Below, piece by piece: positions 36,349 through 46,972 of a DNA stretch of 64,000 bases. Each line of letters starts with the position of its first letter. The first letter of the stretch is position 1. The translations under genes were made by a program, and so were the position numbers. The stretch comes from Tatumella morbirosei (GTDB taxonomy: Bacteria > Pseudomonadota > Gammaproteobacteria > Enterobacterales > Enterobacteriaceae): the NCBI RefSeq assembly GCF_000757425.2, contig NZ_JPKR02000003.1, positions 620,001-684,000 of the forward strand, written 5' to 3'. Under the pieces are notes generated by a model. The model did no database searches. It saw nothing but the letters and a program-made list of their open reading frames with translations, and was not told where the DNA came from.

Positions 36349-38640
36349 TTAGAAATGATAACTGGCCGACACAGAAACATTGCGTGGTTCGCCGTAGATA
36401 AAGTTACGACCCACATCGATATTATATTTCTTGTCAAACAGGTTATTCAGGTTCGCCTGCACAGACAGGTTTTTGGTCACGTGATAGCGTCCAAACAGAT
36501 CCACCAGCGCATAACTGCCCTGATCCGCATACAGGTAGCTGCTACCGCCAGGTCCGGCAACGCTGTCCCAGGTATGGTTCTGCCAGTTGACTCCACCACC
36601 CACGGTCAGCTCTGGCATCGATGGCAGACGATAACTTCCAAACAGTTTGAAGGTCGTCTGAGGCTGAGTCGGCTGAAGCGCATTGCCGCTACCATCTTTC
36701 GCCACATAGCGGGTGGCGCCAAACGTCAGTTGCAGGTTATCAGTGACTGCACCGTTAATCTCAAATTCCACACCACGGCTGACGGTGCCGTTCTGCTCGT
36801 AGTAGGCATAATCGGTACTGCCCTTAACAAATGAGTAATCTGTCGCTCCGATATGATCCTGTTCGATACGGAACACCGACAGATAGGCACTCAGACGGCT
36901 GTTCAGCCAGTCACCCTTAATTCCTGTTTCGTAGCTTTTACCGGTGATTGGGCTCAGATACGCGCCGTTGGCATCACGATAAGCCTGAGGCTTAAAGATT
37001 GACGTGTAGCTGGCATAGGCCGAGTAAGTATCATTGATGTCATACACCAGTCCGGCATATGGCGTGATATTGTTCTTCTCCATATTCTCGGTCATGGTAT
37101 CCGCTTTATACTGAGTATAGCGGGCACCGAGGATCAGGTGCAGCGGATCGGCCAGTGAAATACGGGTCGCCAGATAGGCAGATTTCTGGTGGATGGTATT
37201 ATCCCCTGCCAACGTCTGCGGATCCCAGTCCGGTTCCGGATAGTCGCCCCAGTGATTAAAGTCACCGACATCTGCCGAGGTAAAGCTGGTGGAAGCGCTG
37301 TAGTAACGGTTGTTCTGCCGGATATAAGTCACACCCAACATCATTTCATGTTGACGACCAAACAGTTCATACGGACCACTTGCATAGGCATCAATATCGT
37401 TCTCATGGCGAATGGCGGTATTATCACCGGTACCGCCCAGCAGGTCATAACCCGCATAAGGCCCGATACCAATTCCGGTAGTTTTGTCGAAGTAGCCGTC
37501 GATATACAGCAGCTTACTGTCCATTTCGGCTTCACTGTGGGTACCGGTCAGGTTAAATTCCCAGCCGTTTGCCAGTTGCTGTTTCAGGCTGGCAAACACC
37601 GTACGGTTATGCACGTTATTGTAAGCCCAGCTGGGTGACAGATTGGTGCTGCGTTTGTAATCGGTTTTGCTGCCATCCAGATAGAAGGTGGGTAATCCGC
37701 CCCAGGTCGCACCATGTACCTGCGTTTCTTCGTAATCATATCCTAAAGACAGAGTGGTAGAGTCGGTCAGATCGGCTGCCACAGTGCCATAGAAAAATTT
37801 CTTCTGGGTATGGTAATCATCCAGCCAGCTTCCGCTACGCTGATACCCGGCCACCACACGACCACGTACTCTGCCGTTTTCACTTAAAGGCCCGGAGAGA
37901 TCGGCGACGTAACGCTGATTACCCCAACTGCCGTAGCTGGTATTTAAGTTACCCTTAAATGTTTTACTATCGGCCTGTTTACGGATCATATTGACCGAGG
38001 CTGCCGGATCACCAACCCCGCTCATCAGGCCGGTGGCACCACGAACTACTTCAACGCGATCATAGATGGCGGTATCTGACAGGGTGTCCCCCAGATTCCA
38101 GACCGAATCTTCCAGAACCGGAACGCCGTCTATCTGGTAGTTATCAATTTTGAATCCACGGGAATAATAATTACTGCGGTTAGCCCCTGAGTTTTCCTGA
38201 GTGATACCGGTGGTATTTTGTAATACATCTGACAGCGTATCGAGTTGCTGATCCTCTATCCTCTGTTTCGTAATCACACTGATGGACTGCGGAGTATCTC
38301 TGGCAGTCAGTGCCATTTTCGTCGCAGCACGCGTCAGTGGCACATTGTAGTCGGTAGGTTTTGGTGCACCGGAATCGTTTGCCTGATCCTGCGCAGTCAC
38401 TACCAGGGTGCTGCTTTTACTGTTGATGGTATTCTGCTTACTGCTCGCGGGTTGGCTGTTGGCCGCATTGCCTGAAGATGTCACTGCATCAGCCGCCACC
38501 CCCTGTGGGACATGCAACACGGAAGCAATAATAACAGCAAGTAAAGACAGCGACGGGATACGACCTTTCACAGAATCGGCAACAGGGGAACGGGCCTGTT
38601 GTTCAGTTCGTCTGGCAGCAAAAAACATTATCGTCCTCAT
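36349..38640 (-). CDS. fhuE: Ferric-rhodotorulic acid/coprogen TonB-dependent receptor FhuE
   Basis: Outer-membrane receptor for hydroxamate siderophores. It follows E. coli FhuE closely over the plug (RDTPQSISVITKQRIEDQQ; YYSRGFKIDNYQIDGVP; VEVVRGATGLMSGVGDPAASVNMIRK) and the barrel (DPLHLILGARYTQ; MPELTVGGGVNWQN; NLNNLFDKKYN) and ends in a C-terminal Phe. 763 residues. The N-terminal signal region is long (about 50 residues), so a shorter start is possible. A Fur-box-like site at 38777-38795 suggests iron control. Confidence 0.92.
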   Translation of the reverse strand: MRTIMFFAARRTEQQARSPVADSVKGRIPSLSLLAVIIASVLHVPQGVAADAVTSSGNAANSQPASSKQNTINSKSSTLVVTAQDQANDSGAPKPTDYNVPLTRAATKMALTARDTPQSISVITKQRIEDQQLDTLSDVLQNTTGITQENSGANRSNYYSRGFKIDNYQIDGVPVLEDSVWNLGDTLSDTAIYDRVEVVRGATGLMSGVGDPAASVNMIRKQADSKTFKGNLNTSYGSWGNQRYVADLSGPLSENGRVRGRVVAGYQRSGSWLDDYHTQKKFFYGTVAADLTDSTTLSLGYDYEETQVHGATWGGLPTFYLDGSKTDYKRSTNLSPSWAYNNVHNRTVFASLKQQLANGWEFNLTGTHSEAEMDSKLLYIDGYFDKTTGIGIGPYAGYDLLGGTGDNTAIRHENDIDAYASGPYELFGRQHEMMLGVTYIRQNNRYYSASTSFTSADVGDFNHWGDYPEPDWDPQTLAGDNTIHQKSAYLATRISLADPLHLILGARYTQYKADTMTENMEKNNITPYAGLVYDINDTYSAYASYTSIFKPQAYRDANGAYLSPITGKSYETGIKGDWLNSRLSAYLSVFRIEQDHIGATDYSFVKGSTDYAYYEQNGTVSRGVEFEINGAVTDNLQLTFGATRYVAKDGSGNALQPTQPQTTFKLFGSYRLPSMPELTVGGGVNWQNHTWDSVAGPGGSSYLYADQGSYALVDLFGRYHVTKNLSVQANLNNLFDKKYNIDVGRNFIYGEPRNVSVSASYHF

Positions 38641-38955
38641 TAGAATTATATTCGGTTATATCGATAACCGGCTTATTGCGCGCAGCAAAACAGACAGGCC
38701 CGATGAGTGCCCCACCTTCCGGTATACGGGCTTAACCAAAGAGATCAGGAATTCGCTAACGCACAGTAAAGAGAATGAGAAGTATAATCATTTTTATTGT
38801 CAGTTCAATATGAACCGATTGAACCCCGGGTAACAAAAAGTGTCTGAAGATTCTTGCGGGGAATTTTTGGCTGTAAGACCTTAACAGGACAGGCAACTGT
38901 CATCAGCCAACCGAATCCGGCAGCGCTGTAGTTACAGCCCTGCCATCATGATGAA
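38641..38955. promoter_or_regulatory. Upstream region of fhuE with a Fur box
   Basis: GAGAAGTATAATCATTTTT at 38777-38795 matches 14 of 19 positions of the Fur consensus. It is 137 bases upstream of the fhuE ATG. The remaining sequence has no gene. Confidence 0.55.
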
Positions 38956-39909
38956 TTAAGGTGTGGAAGGCTGCCAGGTAGCAACCTGCCGGGCATTTAC
39001 CGGTTTTGGTAGTAATTTAGCCTGATAAAACACGTCAGCAATCTTTTGTTGCTCCGCCAGGTCATTGTTTTTCACCGGCTCTACCTGATAACTACGGTAA
39101 GCATTAGCTTTTTCTATGGTAGCCAGTGGCAGATTTCCCCACAATGGAGATAAGATTTTCGCTGCGGCCTGCGGATTAGATTTCAGCCAATGGGATTCCT
39201 GTTGCAGGGCGTGATAAACCGTACTGACGACTTCCGGATGAGCCTTTACATACGGGCTGGCAACCAGATAATAGCGCTGGTAGCTGGCCAGCCCTTTACC
39301 GCTGACCAGCACCCGCGCATGCTGCTCCTGACGGGCACTGGTCACATACGGCTCCCATGTCACCCAGGCCGCGACACTGCCATTTTCCAGCGCTGCCCGA
39401 CCATCAGCAGGCGTCAGCCAGGCCGGATCAACATCTTTTAACGTTAGTCCCGCCTGTTTGAGTGCAACAATCAGCAGATAATGGCTACCGGCTGCTTTAG
39501 TCACTGCGATTTTTTTCCCCTTAAGTTCTGCCAAACTCTTCACCGTCGAACCGTCAGGCACCAGGATAGCCTGTGCCTCCGGAGATGGGGTCTCACGGGC
39601 ATAATAGGTGAAATCTGCCCCGGCGGCCTGAGCGAACACCGGCACGGTATCTGCCACATCGGCGGTAATATCGACATTACCGGTATTCAGTGCCTCTAGC
39701 AGGGGGAGACCGCTGGTAAACTCATGCCAACTGACAGAGGTCCCCTGCCCGGACAGCGCTTTATCCAGCGTCCCCTGTTGTTTCAATAAAGTCAGTAAGG
39801 TTGAAGATTTTTGGTAGCCAATCCGCAATGTTTGTTCAGCCCGGGCGGTAGCACTCACTCCCAGACTCAATAACAATCCCCCGGCGACCATCGACAACAG
39901 AAATTTCAT
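38956..39909 (-). CDS. Orphan aliphatic-sulfonate-type ABC substrate-binding protein (SsuA-like)
   Basis: Periplasmic receptor with a Sec signal peptide (MKFLLSMVAGGLLLSLGVSATARAE) and the SsuA/TauA-type binding-protein features TLRIGYQKSSTLLTLLK, VADTVPVFAQAAGADFTYYA and WVTWEPYV. 317 residues. No permease or ATPase gene lies beside it. It may feed the transporter encoded at 47564-49170, which already has two receptors, or a system elsewhere. Confidence 0.88.
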   Translation of the reverse strand: MKFLLSMVAGGLLLSLGVSATARAEQTLRIGYQKSSTLLTLLKQQGTLDKALSGQGTSVSWHEFTSGLPLLEALNTGNVDITADVADTVPVFAQAAGADFTYYARETPSPEAQAILVPDGSTVKSLAELKGKKIAVTKAAGSHYLLIVALKQAGLTLKDVDPAWLTPADGRAALENGSVAAWVTWEPYVTSARQEQHARVLVSGKGLASYQRYYLVASPYVKAHPEVVSTVYHALQQESHWLKSNPQAAAKILSPLWGNLPLATIEKANAYRSYQVEPVKNNDLAEQQKIADVFYQAKLLPKPVNARQVATWQPSTP

Positions 39910-40119
39910 GTTAATTCCTCTGAAAACAAAGAAATTATGATATAAGCGTCGTGGTTACCGGCAAAACATCGCTTTCAGATAAGCTTTCCCGGATTTTGCA
40001 GCAGCCGCAGCAAAATACTATTTATGAGCGGGACTCATAGCATCTATCCGTTTCCCCCTGATTATCTGCACTCCGAAAAGCATTATTCTTTGAGCCCTGC
40101 TTATTTTCGCCGGAGCCCT

Positions 40120-41325
40120 ATGCTTAACTCATCTGCACAACCTTCCGCTGTATCATCTGCCAAACCCACCGGCGTGGTGTTTGTAATTATCCTGAGTGCC
40201 CTGATGGCTGTTACTTCACTGTCCACCGATATCTACCTGCCAGCGATGCCACAGATGAACAGCGATTTACGGGGTAATTCTGAACTGACGATTAGCGGCT
40301 TTTTAGCCGGGTTCTGTATTGCCCAGCTAATCTGGGGACCGCTTAGTGACCGTTATGGTCGCCGGTCCCCGCTATTTATCGGGATTGTGCTGTTTATTGT
40401 GGGTTCCGCCGGGTGCGCCCTGTCTTCAGATATGACACAGATTGTCTTCTGGCGAGTTTTTCAGGCACTCGGAGCCTGCACTGGACCGATGCTGGCCCGG
40501 GCCATGATTCGGGATCTGTTTAGCCGCAGCCGCGCAGCACAAATGCTCTCCACGCTGATGATTATTATGGCCATCGCGCCGATAGCAGGTCCGCTGATTG
40601 GCGGACAAATGATCAGGTTTACCAGTTGGCACTCTATTTTCTGGTTACTGGTGGCTATTGGAGCCGTATTGTTGCTGGCACTGAATTTTCTGCCCGAAAC
40701 CCTGCCGGCAGAACGCAGGGTTAATGTTTCGCTGGCCGGGGCTTTTCGTCACTATCTGCGCCTGCTGCGGGATGCTGCCTACCTGCGTTTCACGCTGTGC
40801 CTGACGTTTTACTATGTGGCCGCCTACGCCTTTATCACAGGCTCACCCTGGGTTTACATCCGATATTTCGGCGTCGCACCGCAATTCTATGGCTGGTTGT
40901 TTGCGGTGAATATTGTCGGTCTGATGGCTGTCAGCATGCTCAACCGTCGGCTGGTGCATCACTACCCCCTGGAAAATCTGCTCAAAATTGCTGTGGCTGT
41001 CGCCCTGCTGGCGGCGCTGACTCTGGGCGTTGCGACAGCACTGAATATCGGTGGGATCACACTCATTATTGTGCCGGTCTTCATCTTTTTTTCGATGAAC
41101 GGAATTATCGCTGCGACCTCGACGGCCTGTGCCCTGGACCAGGTCCCCGAAATTGCAGGGTCGGCCGCCGCACTGATGGGCGCTCTGCAATATGGCAGCG
41201 GCATCATTTCGTCTTTGCTGTTAGCCCTGTTCAGTGACGGCACCCCCTGGACCATGGGCTGGATAATCGCTTTGTTTGCCTGTGCCAGTGCTGTGATGGC
41301 CTATACTGCCCGCACTACCGCATAA
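40120..41325 (+). CDS. Bcr/CflA-family drug-resistance MFS transporter
   Basis: Twelve-segment proton antiporter of 401 residues. It has the Bcr/CflA signatures TDIYLPAMPQM, LIWGPLSDRYGRRSPL and FQALGACTGPMLARAMIRDLF. The ATG at 40120 has GGAG four bases upstream; the ORF continues upstream without homologous look. Confidence 0.88.
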   Translation: MLNSSAQPSAVSSAKPTGVVFVIILSALMAVTSLSTDIYLPAMPQMNSDLRGNSELTISGFLAGFCIAQLIWGPLSDRYGRRSPLFIGIVLFIVGSAGCALSSDMTQIVFWRVFQALGACTGPMLARAMIRDLFSRSRAAQMLSTLMIIMAIAPIAGPLIGGQMIRFTSWHSIFWLLVAIGAVLLLALNFLPETLPAERRVNVSLAGAFRHYLRLLRDAAYLRFTLCLTFYYVAAYAFITGSPWVYIRYFGVAPQFYGWLFAVNIVGLMAVSMLNRRLVHHYPLENLLKIAVAVALLAALTLGVATALNIGGITLIIVPVFIFFSMNGIIAATSTACALDQVPEIAGSAAALMGALQYGSGIISSLLLALFSDGTPWTMGWIIALFACASAVMAYTARTTA

Positions 41326-41393
41326 GACCCCGAGTCATCATTGTTTTCAGCGCGACTGATGGTTCACTTAATTAACGCCAACAGGAGTTACCC

Positions 41394-42044
41394 ATGTCAC
41401 GACAACCCGCTGCTTCTGAGACACTTTCTGCAATACAACAGACCATTCCGCTGATGGGCTGTTATGTAGCGACCAGCCGGATGGAATTGCTGGAAAACCA
41501 ACTGGAGTTGGCGCTGAACGCCGGGCTGACACTCAGTGAAGCTAAAGAAATTCTGGTCCAGTTGTATGCCTATTGCGGTTTCCCACGCAGTCTGAATGCG
41601 CTGGGACTGCTGATGAAAGTGACTGAATCACGTAAACAACGCGGAATTCAGGATGCCGAAGGCACAGAGCCCTCTGCGCCCGCGCCAGTCGGCGAGGCTC
41701 TACAACGACTGGGTTACGAAAACCAGAGCATTATCGCCGGCGGCCCAGTGGCAGGTGCGTTGTTCGACTTTGTTCCGGTCATTAATCAGTTCCTGCAGAC
41801 CCATCTGTTCGGTGACATTTTTGCCCGCGATAATCTCGACTGGCAAAGTCGTGAACTGGCGACTGTCGGAGCACTGGCAGCGACAGAAGGTGCAGAATCG
41901 CAATTACTGGCCCATACCCGGGCAAGCCTCAGAGTGGGTCTCAGCACGGGACAACTACATCAACTGATTGAAGTACTGCGTCCCGTTGATAACAGCGCCG
42001 CTTTACGAGCTGAAGCCGCATTACATCAGGCCAGTGCGGCATAG
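41394..42044 (+). CDS. Carboxymuconolactone decarboxylase-family protein (AhpD-like fold)
   Basis: A 216-residue helical protein with two CMD-like repeats: SEAKEILVQLYAYCGFPRSLNAL (residues about 56-80) and SRELATVGALAATEGAESQLLAHTRASLRVGLS in the second half. The paired cysteines of peroxidase-type AhpD are missing; only Cys63-like in YCGF remains. ACAGGAGTTACCC precedes the ATG. Between an exporter and an aldo-keto reductase; all three may form a loose stress unit. Confidence 0.8.
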   Translation: MSRQPAASETLSAIQQTIPLMGCYVATSRMELLENQLELALNAGLTLSEAKEILVQLYAYCGFPRSLNALGLLMKVTESRKQRGIQDAEGTEPSAPAPVGEALQRLGYENQSIIAGGPVAGALFDFVPVINQFLQTHLFGDIFARDNLDWQSRELATVGALAATEGAESQLLAHTRASLRVGLSTGQLHQLIEVLRPVDNSAALRAEAALHQASAA

Positions 42045-42171
42045 CCATAAAACAGCCAGTTCCGGGCAGTGAGCTTTATTGCCGATGATAAATCCTGATC
42101 TTAACCCGGGGCGGTTTAGACGGGTTATCGCCATTTATCCACCGGGGAAATAATTTACCCTTCCAAAGTGA

Positions 42172-43035
<864 letters not shown>

Positions 43036-43148
43036 CCCCAAGCTCATGTTCACGGCGAAGCTGCCTGACTGATCCCCATTGGTCTCTGACTGCTGTGAAC
43101 GACCGCCGGTTCCTCTCACACCGAACCGGCGGCAATCAGGGGCGGAGA

Positions 43149-44165
43149 TTAACCGTTACGGAAAATGTAGCTGTAGGCACTCAGGGCCGGAGCGCCCCCC
43201 AGGTGGGCGTAGAGAACTTTCGAACCCTCCGGAAATTCCCCGTTACGAATCATATCAATCATACCATGCATTGATTTTCCTTCGTAGACCGGGTCAGTCA
43301 GTACCCCTTCGGTTCGGGCACACAACCGGATAGCTTCCAGCGTTCCTTCATTAGGCAGCCCGTATTCCGGTCCACCGTAGCGGGTATCCAGCACGATATC
43401 TTCTTCGGTAATTTCACGCCCCAGTTCCACCAGTTCTGCGGTATTTTTCGCAATTCGCAGCACCTGAGCTTTGGTTTTTTCAGGTTTGGCCGAAGCATCA
43501 ATACCAATCACCCGGCGGGAACGTCCGTCGGCTGCAAAGCCTACCACCATCCCGGCATGGGTACTGCCCGTCACGGCACAGACCACAATATAATCAAATT
43601 TGAAACCCAGCTCTATCTCCTGCTGACGGACTTCTTCGGCAAAACCGACAAAACCTAACCCCCCATAAGGGTGTTCTGAACAACCGGCAGGGATTGGAAA
43701 AGGTTTACCGCCCTTTTCTGCTGTCTCTTCCATCGCCTGTTTCCAGCTTTCCCGGATACCGATATCAAAACCGGCGGCATCCAGCCGGACATCAGCCCCC
43801 ATAATCCGCGATAACTCAATATTTCCCACCCGGTCATACACCGAATCGGAATAATTCACCCAGTTTTCCTGAACTAACACACATTTCATGCCCAGGTGTG
43901 CAGCGACGGCAGCGACCTGGCGGGTCTGGTTAGACTGAACCCCACCAATAGACACCAGGGTATCGCAGCCCTGAGCCAGAGCTTCAGGGATCAGGTATTC
44001 GAGTTTACGGGTTTTATTGCCACCAAACGCCAGCCCACTGTTACAATCTTCACGCTTGGCATAAATTTCCACTTTACCGCCTAATTCTGCGCTCAGCCTT
44101 TTCATGGGCGTAATCGGGGATGGTCCAAATGTCAGCGGGTAGCGGGGGAATTTTTCAAGATTCAT
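43149..44165 (-). CDS. acdS: 1-aminocyclopropane-1-carboxylate (ACC) deaminase
   Basis: PLP enzyme that splits ACC, the plant ethylene precursor, into 2-oxobutyrate and ammonia. From the ATG at 44165 the length is exactly 338 residues, as in characterised AcdS. The residues that separate true ACC deaminases from D-cysteine desulfhydrases are present: Lys51 (PLP), Ser78 (nucleophile), Tyr294, Glu295 and Leu322. GGAGATAAAA lies before the ATG; the ORF start at 44234 is too early. The Lrp-type regulator AcdR is encoded upstream on the same strand. Confidence 0.95.
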   Translation of the reverse strand: MNLEKFPRYPLTFGPSPITPMKRLSAELGGKVEIYAKREDCNSGLAFGGNKTRKLEYLIPEALAQGCDTLVSIGGVQSNQTRQVAAVAAHLGMKCVLVQENWVNYSDSVYDRVGNIELSRIMGADVRLDAAGFDIGIRESWKQAMEETAEKGGKPFPIPAGCSEHPYGGLGFVGFAEEVRQQEIELGFKFDYIVVCAVTGSTHAGMVVGFAADGRSRRVIGIDASAKPEKTKAQVLRIAKNTAELVELGREITEEDIVLDTRYGGPEYGLPNEGTLEAIRLCARTEGVLTDPVYEGKSMHGMIDMIRNGEFPEGSKVLYAHLGGAPALSAYSYIFRNG

Positions 44166-44585
44166 TTTTATCTCCTGGGATGTCGGGGCCATAAACAACG
44201 GTGGTTTATCGCGCTGAATGCTGTACCCATTCACCTTATCTCAGTCGTTATTTTTGTAAATTTCGTTTTATCAACCTTTATTATAATTAAATTTCCTTTT
44301 GTAAATTTAATTATGTAAAACATTTCCCATGATGAGGTAATTAAGAAATTTTATTACTCATCAAGCCATGAGGTTTTTGTGCGCTTTGTGCCAACCGGGA
44401 TAATTAACAAATAACTATCAGTAACTTACCCCCCCATCCCTGCGCGCATGCCACAAAGAGGGCCAGCCCATCGATTTTCGGGAGATCTGGGCAGTGACGG
44501 GTGATAGGAAATAGTTATTACAGGGGCTGGAGAACAGACTGAAAATCAAGGCCGCCAACAGTGGGCGGCGATAGCTTAAGGGAAT
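44166..44585. promoter_or_regulatory. acdR-acdS intergenic region with direct repeats
   Basis: A very AT-rich 420-base stretch. TTTTGTAAATTT occurs exactly twice (44252-44263 and 44297-44308), 45 bases apart, about four helix turns, 87 bases or more upstream of acdS. Such repeated A/T-rich semi-palindromes fit Lrp/AcdR-type binding (inference). A GC hairpin lies at 44551-44569. Confidence 0.5.
44551..44569 (-). terminator. Hairpin after acdR
   Basis: Stem GCCGCC/GGCGGC with a seven-base loop, 17 bases past the acdR stop and followed on the minus strand by CTTGATTTTC. Moderate terminator; read-through into acdS is possible. Confidence 0.45.
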
Positions 44586-45083
44586 TCAGAGCGGGATTTG
44601 CGTGGTAGAAAACACTTCGCGTAAGCCGATAAAAGAGCGAATTTGCCGGACTCCGGGCAGGAACAGCAACTGTTCGGCATGTAGCTTATTAAAACTCTGG
44701 TTATCCGCAGTGCGAATCAGCATGATGTAATCAAATTCGCCACTGACCATATGACATTCCATGCAGCCACGAATCTTATTCACTGCCCCTTCGAAATCTT
44801 TGAAAGATTGCGGTGTCGACCTGTCGAGCACCACACCTATCATTACCACCAGTCCGGCTTTCAGTGCCTGTGGATTTAGCAAGGCTACCGTACCGCTAAT
44901 ATAGCCCTGATGTTTCAGTCGCTCTACCCGGCGCAGGCAAGCAGGTGGACTCAGGTTTATCATCTCCGCCAGTGCGACGTTAGACACCGAACTGTCCTGT
45001 TGCAGGATTTTGAGAATAGCAATATCAAAGCGATCCAGACTTTTATCGCTGTCTGCCACCTCGCGACTCTTATGATCAGCCAT
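44586..45083 (-). CDS. acdR: Lrp/AsnC-family regulator AcdR of ACC deaminase
   Basis: 165-residue Lrp-type regulator: helix-turn-helix (VSNVALAEMINLSPPACLRRVERLKHQGYI, about 33-62) and an effector-binding RAM domain with GEFDYIMLIRTADNQSFNKLH. AcdR activates acdS in response to ACC in other bacteria. There it is usually divergent; here it lies upstream in the same direction, separated from acdS by 420 bases. Confidence 0.85.
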   Translation of the reverse strand: MADHKSREVADSDKSLDRFDIAILKILQQDSSVSNVALAEMINLSPPACLRRVERLKHQGYISGTVALLNPQALKAGLVVMIGVVLDRSTPQSFKDFEGAVNKIRGCMECHMVSGEFDYIMLIRTADNQSFNKLHAEQLLFLPGVRQIRSFIGLREVFSTTQIPL

Positions 45084-45373
45084 TGTTCGGTCACCGTCCT
45101 GCTAATAAAAACCATCGTGAATTCTTATAGTTAAACTCACCCCTGTATCGATTCAGTTATCCTGTCACCGGCTCAGATAAAAATCAACCCGCCGTGGGAC
45201 GGCTCTCAGTCAGCAAAACCAATATCACCCGCAGGCCACAATACAGCTAACGAATAAGGGTAATGCAACCAGCCGGCAAGTCTCAAAGGATTGATCAAAT
45301 GAATCGCGGAGATGAAGCGGGGTGAACAGCCAAAGCTACCCGCCGGTCACTGACCGACGGGCTCACGACGCCA

Positions 45374-46972
45374 TCAGATTACAGTGAAACCGTGGGTGGC
45401 GTCTTTTTCCAGTTGGTCGACCAGACCATATTCCCAGTCCAGATAAGCCTGCATAGCCTCTGGTGCAACATCGGTACCCTCGTAAGGCCGACGATAGCGG
45501 TCTTTACGTTCTGAAAGTAACCAGCTTTCTCCCCGTTCTTCCGGCAGACCTGCGGCTCGCCATGAGGCATTGCCTCCTTCCAGAAGAAACACAGGCTTGC
45601 CTGTCAGTTGCTGAAGCTTACCCACCGCATAGCGCGCCAGCAGGCTGCTGCCACAAGTGACAATGTAACGTTCCGCCTCCGGAAGTCCTCCCTCTTCGGC
45701 AAGCTGAGGGAGATCGGCCCTCAGTACCCAACCGGCCCCGGGGATATGACCTTTGACATAGTTAGCACTGGTAGTGAAATCAAAGATCTTCGTTCCACCC
45801 GCTGCCAGCCACTGCTCTGCTGTCCTTGCATCAATCTGCGGATACTGTCCGGCTTCCGCCACCGGCACCCGCCACTCGCCCCGCTCACTGAACTCACTGC
45901 TATCCAGTCCGCTCAGTACCGCCACCTGCCAGTTCATCTGAGCCAGCCAGGATGCGGTGATATCGGCCCGGGTGTACAGATCATCCACCAGCACAATCCG
46001 TGCCCCACGAACGCTGGCATAATGGTCGGTTTCCTGGACCAACTGCCCCCCCGGCACATGACGCGCGCCTGGTAAGTGGCCCGCCACATACTCTTCAGCA
46101 CTGCGGATATCAAACAGATAAGTCGTACGGTCCGCTTGTTGCTGCCACTCCCGCAACTGTGTCAGTGAAATATGACTTACCCCGGCCAACTCTGCGACAC
46201 GCGCTGCCTGCTGTGAAGACCGGACCCGGTTTTCCGCCGACAGTTCGCCATACTGACGTGACTGCCCGTGCTCCAGGTCTTGTCCCGCCAGGGTCCAGCC
46301 AATCGTCCCGTTACGTAATGCGGCTACCGGGTTAGTGATTCCGGCATTGACCAGGGTCTGAGTGCCGATAATGCTACGGGTACGCCCGGCACAATTGATA
46401 ATTACCTGAGTTTTTTCCGACGGCAGTAAATCGCGGATACGCAGTAACAGCTCACCGCCTGGCAGGCTAAGGCTGCCCGGGATATTCATCGTCTGAAATT
46501 CGTCATAACGGCGAACGTCGAAAATCCGCAAATCGGCGCCACTTGCCTGCAACTCCGCCACCTGTTGCGCAGACAGTGACGGGGTATGCCGCTGATGTTC
46601 CACCAGCTCGCCGAAGGCTTTTGAGGGGGAGTTAACATCGATAAACAGCTGCTCACCCGCGCTGCGCCAGCCTTCCAGTCCACCCTCTAACAGGGAAACG
46701 TCGCTATAGCCCAGTTTATGTAACAATTTAGCCGCCGGTAATGCCAGCCCTTCGCCATCATCGTAGATGACTACCGGCGTGTTGCGACGCGGAATCCGCG
46801 AAAAAAGTTCAATTTCCAGTTTAGACAGCGGCAGGTTCACGGCAAAGAGTGGATGCCCGGTAGCATAAATGGCCTCTTCCCGCACATCCACCAACGCCAG
46901 TTCCTGTTGTGCCAGCAGTGTCTGGCGAATATCCGCTGCACTACGCAGCGCAAAATGATGTTCATGACTCAT
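45374..46972 (-). CDS. Four-domain rhodanese-like sulfurtransferase
   Basis: 532 residues with four rhodanese-like domains in tandem (about 10-110, 130-235, 270-375, 380-490). Active-site cysteines appear only in domain 2 (Cys194 in NCAGRTRS) and domain 4 (Cys440 in TCGSS). Domains 1 and 3 have Asp71 and Asp330-Asp331 at the equivalent places and look inactive. The catalytic/inactive alternation resembles two fused two-domain rhodaneses. The ATG at 46972 overlaps the thiol dioxygenase gene by 11 bases; the 68-residue upstream extension of the ORF is inside that gene. Likely moves sulfane sulfur released from thiols. Last gene of the operon. Confidence 0.88.
   Translation of the reverse strand: MSHEHHFALRSAADIRQTLLAQQELALVDVREEAIYATGHPLFAVNLPLSKLEIELFSRIPRRNTPVVIYDDGEGLALPAAKLLHKLGYSDVSLLEGGLEGWRSAGEQLFIDVNSPSKAFGELVEHQRHTPSLSAQQVAELQASGADLRIFDVRRYDEFQTMNIPGSLSLPGGELLLRIRDLLPSEKTQVIINCAGRTRSIIGTQTLVNAGITNPVAALRNGTIGWTLAGQDLEHGQSRQYGELSAENRVRSSQQAARVAELAGVSHISLTQLREWQQQADRTTYLFDIRSAEEYVAGHLPGARHVPGGQLVQETDHYASVRGARIVLVDDLYTRADITASWLAQMNWQVAVLSGLDSSEFSERGEWRVPVAEAGQYPQIDARTAEQWLAAGGTKIFDFTTSANYVKGHIPGAGWVLRADLPQLAEEGGLPEAERYIVTCGSSLLARYAVGKLQQLTGKPVFLLEGGNASWRAAGLPEERGESWLLSERKDRYRRPYEGTDVAPEAMQAYLDWEYGLVDQLEKDATHGFTVI

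Noticed and set aside
38408..38833. 141-residue plus-strand ORF opposite the fhuE start
   Set aside because: Lies largely antisense to the fhuE signal region, no ribosome binding site, no recognisable domain.
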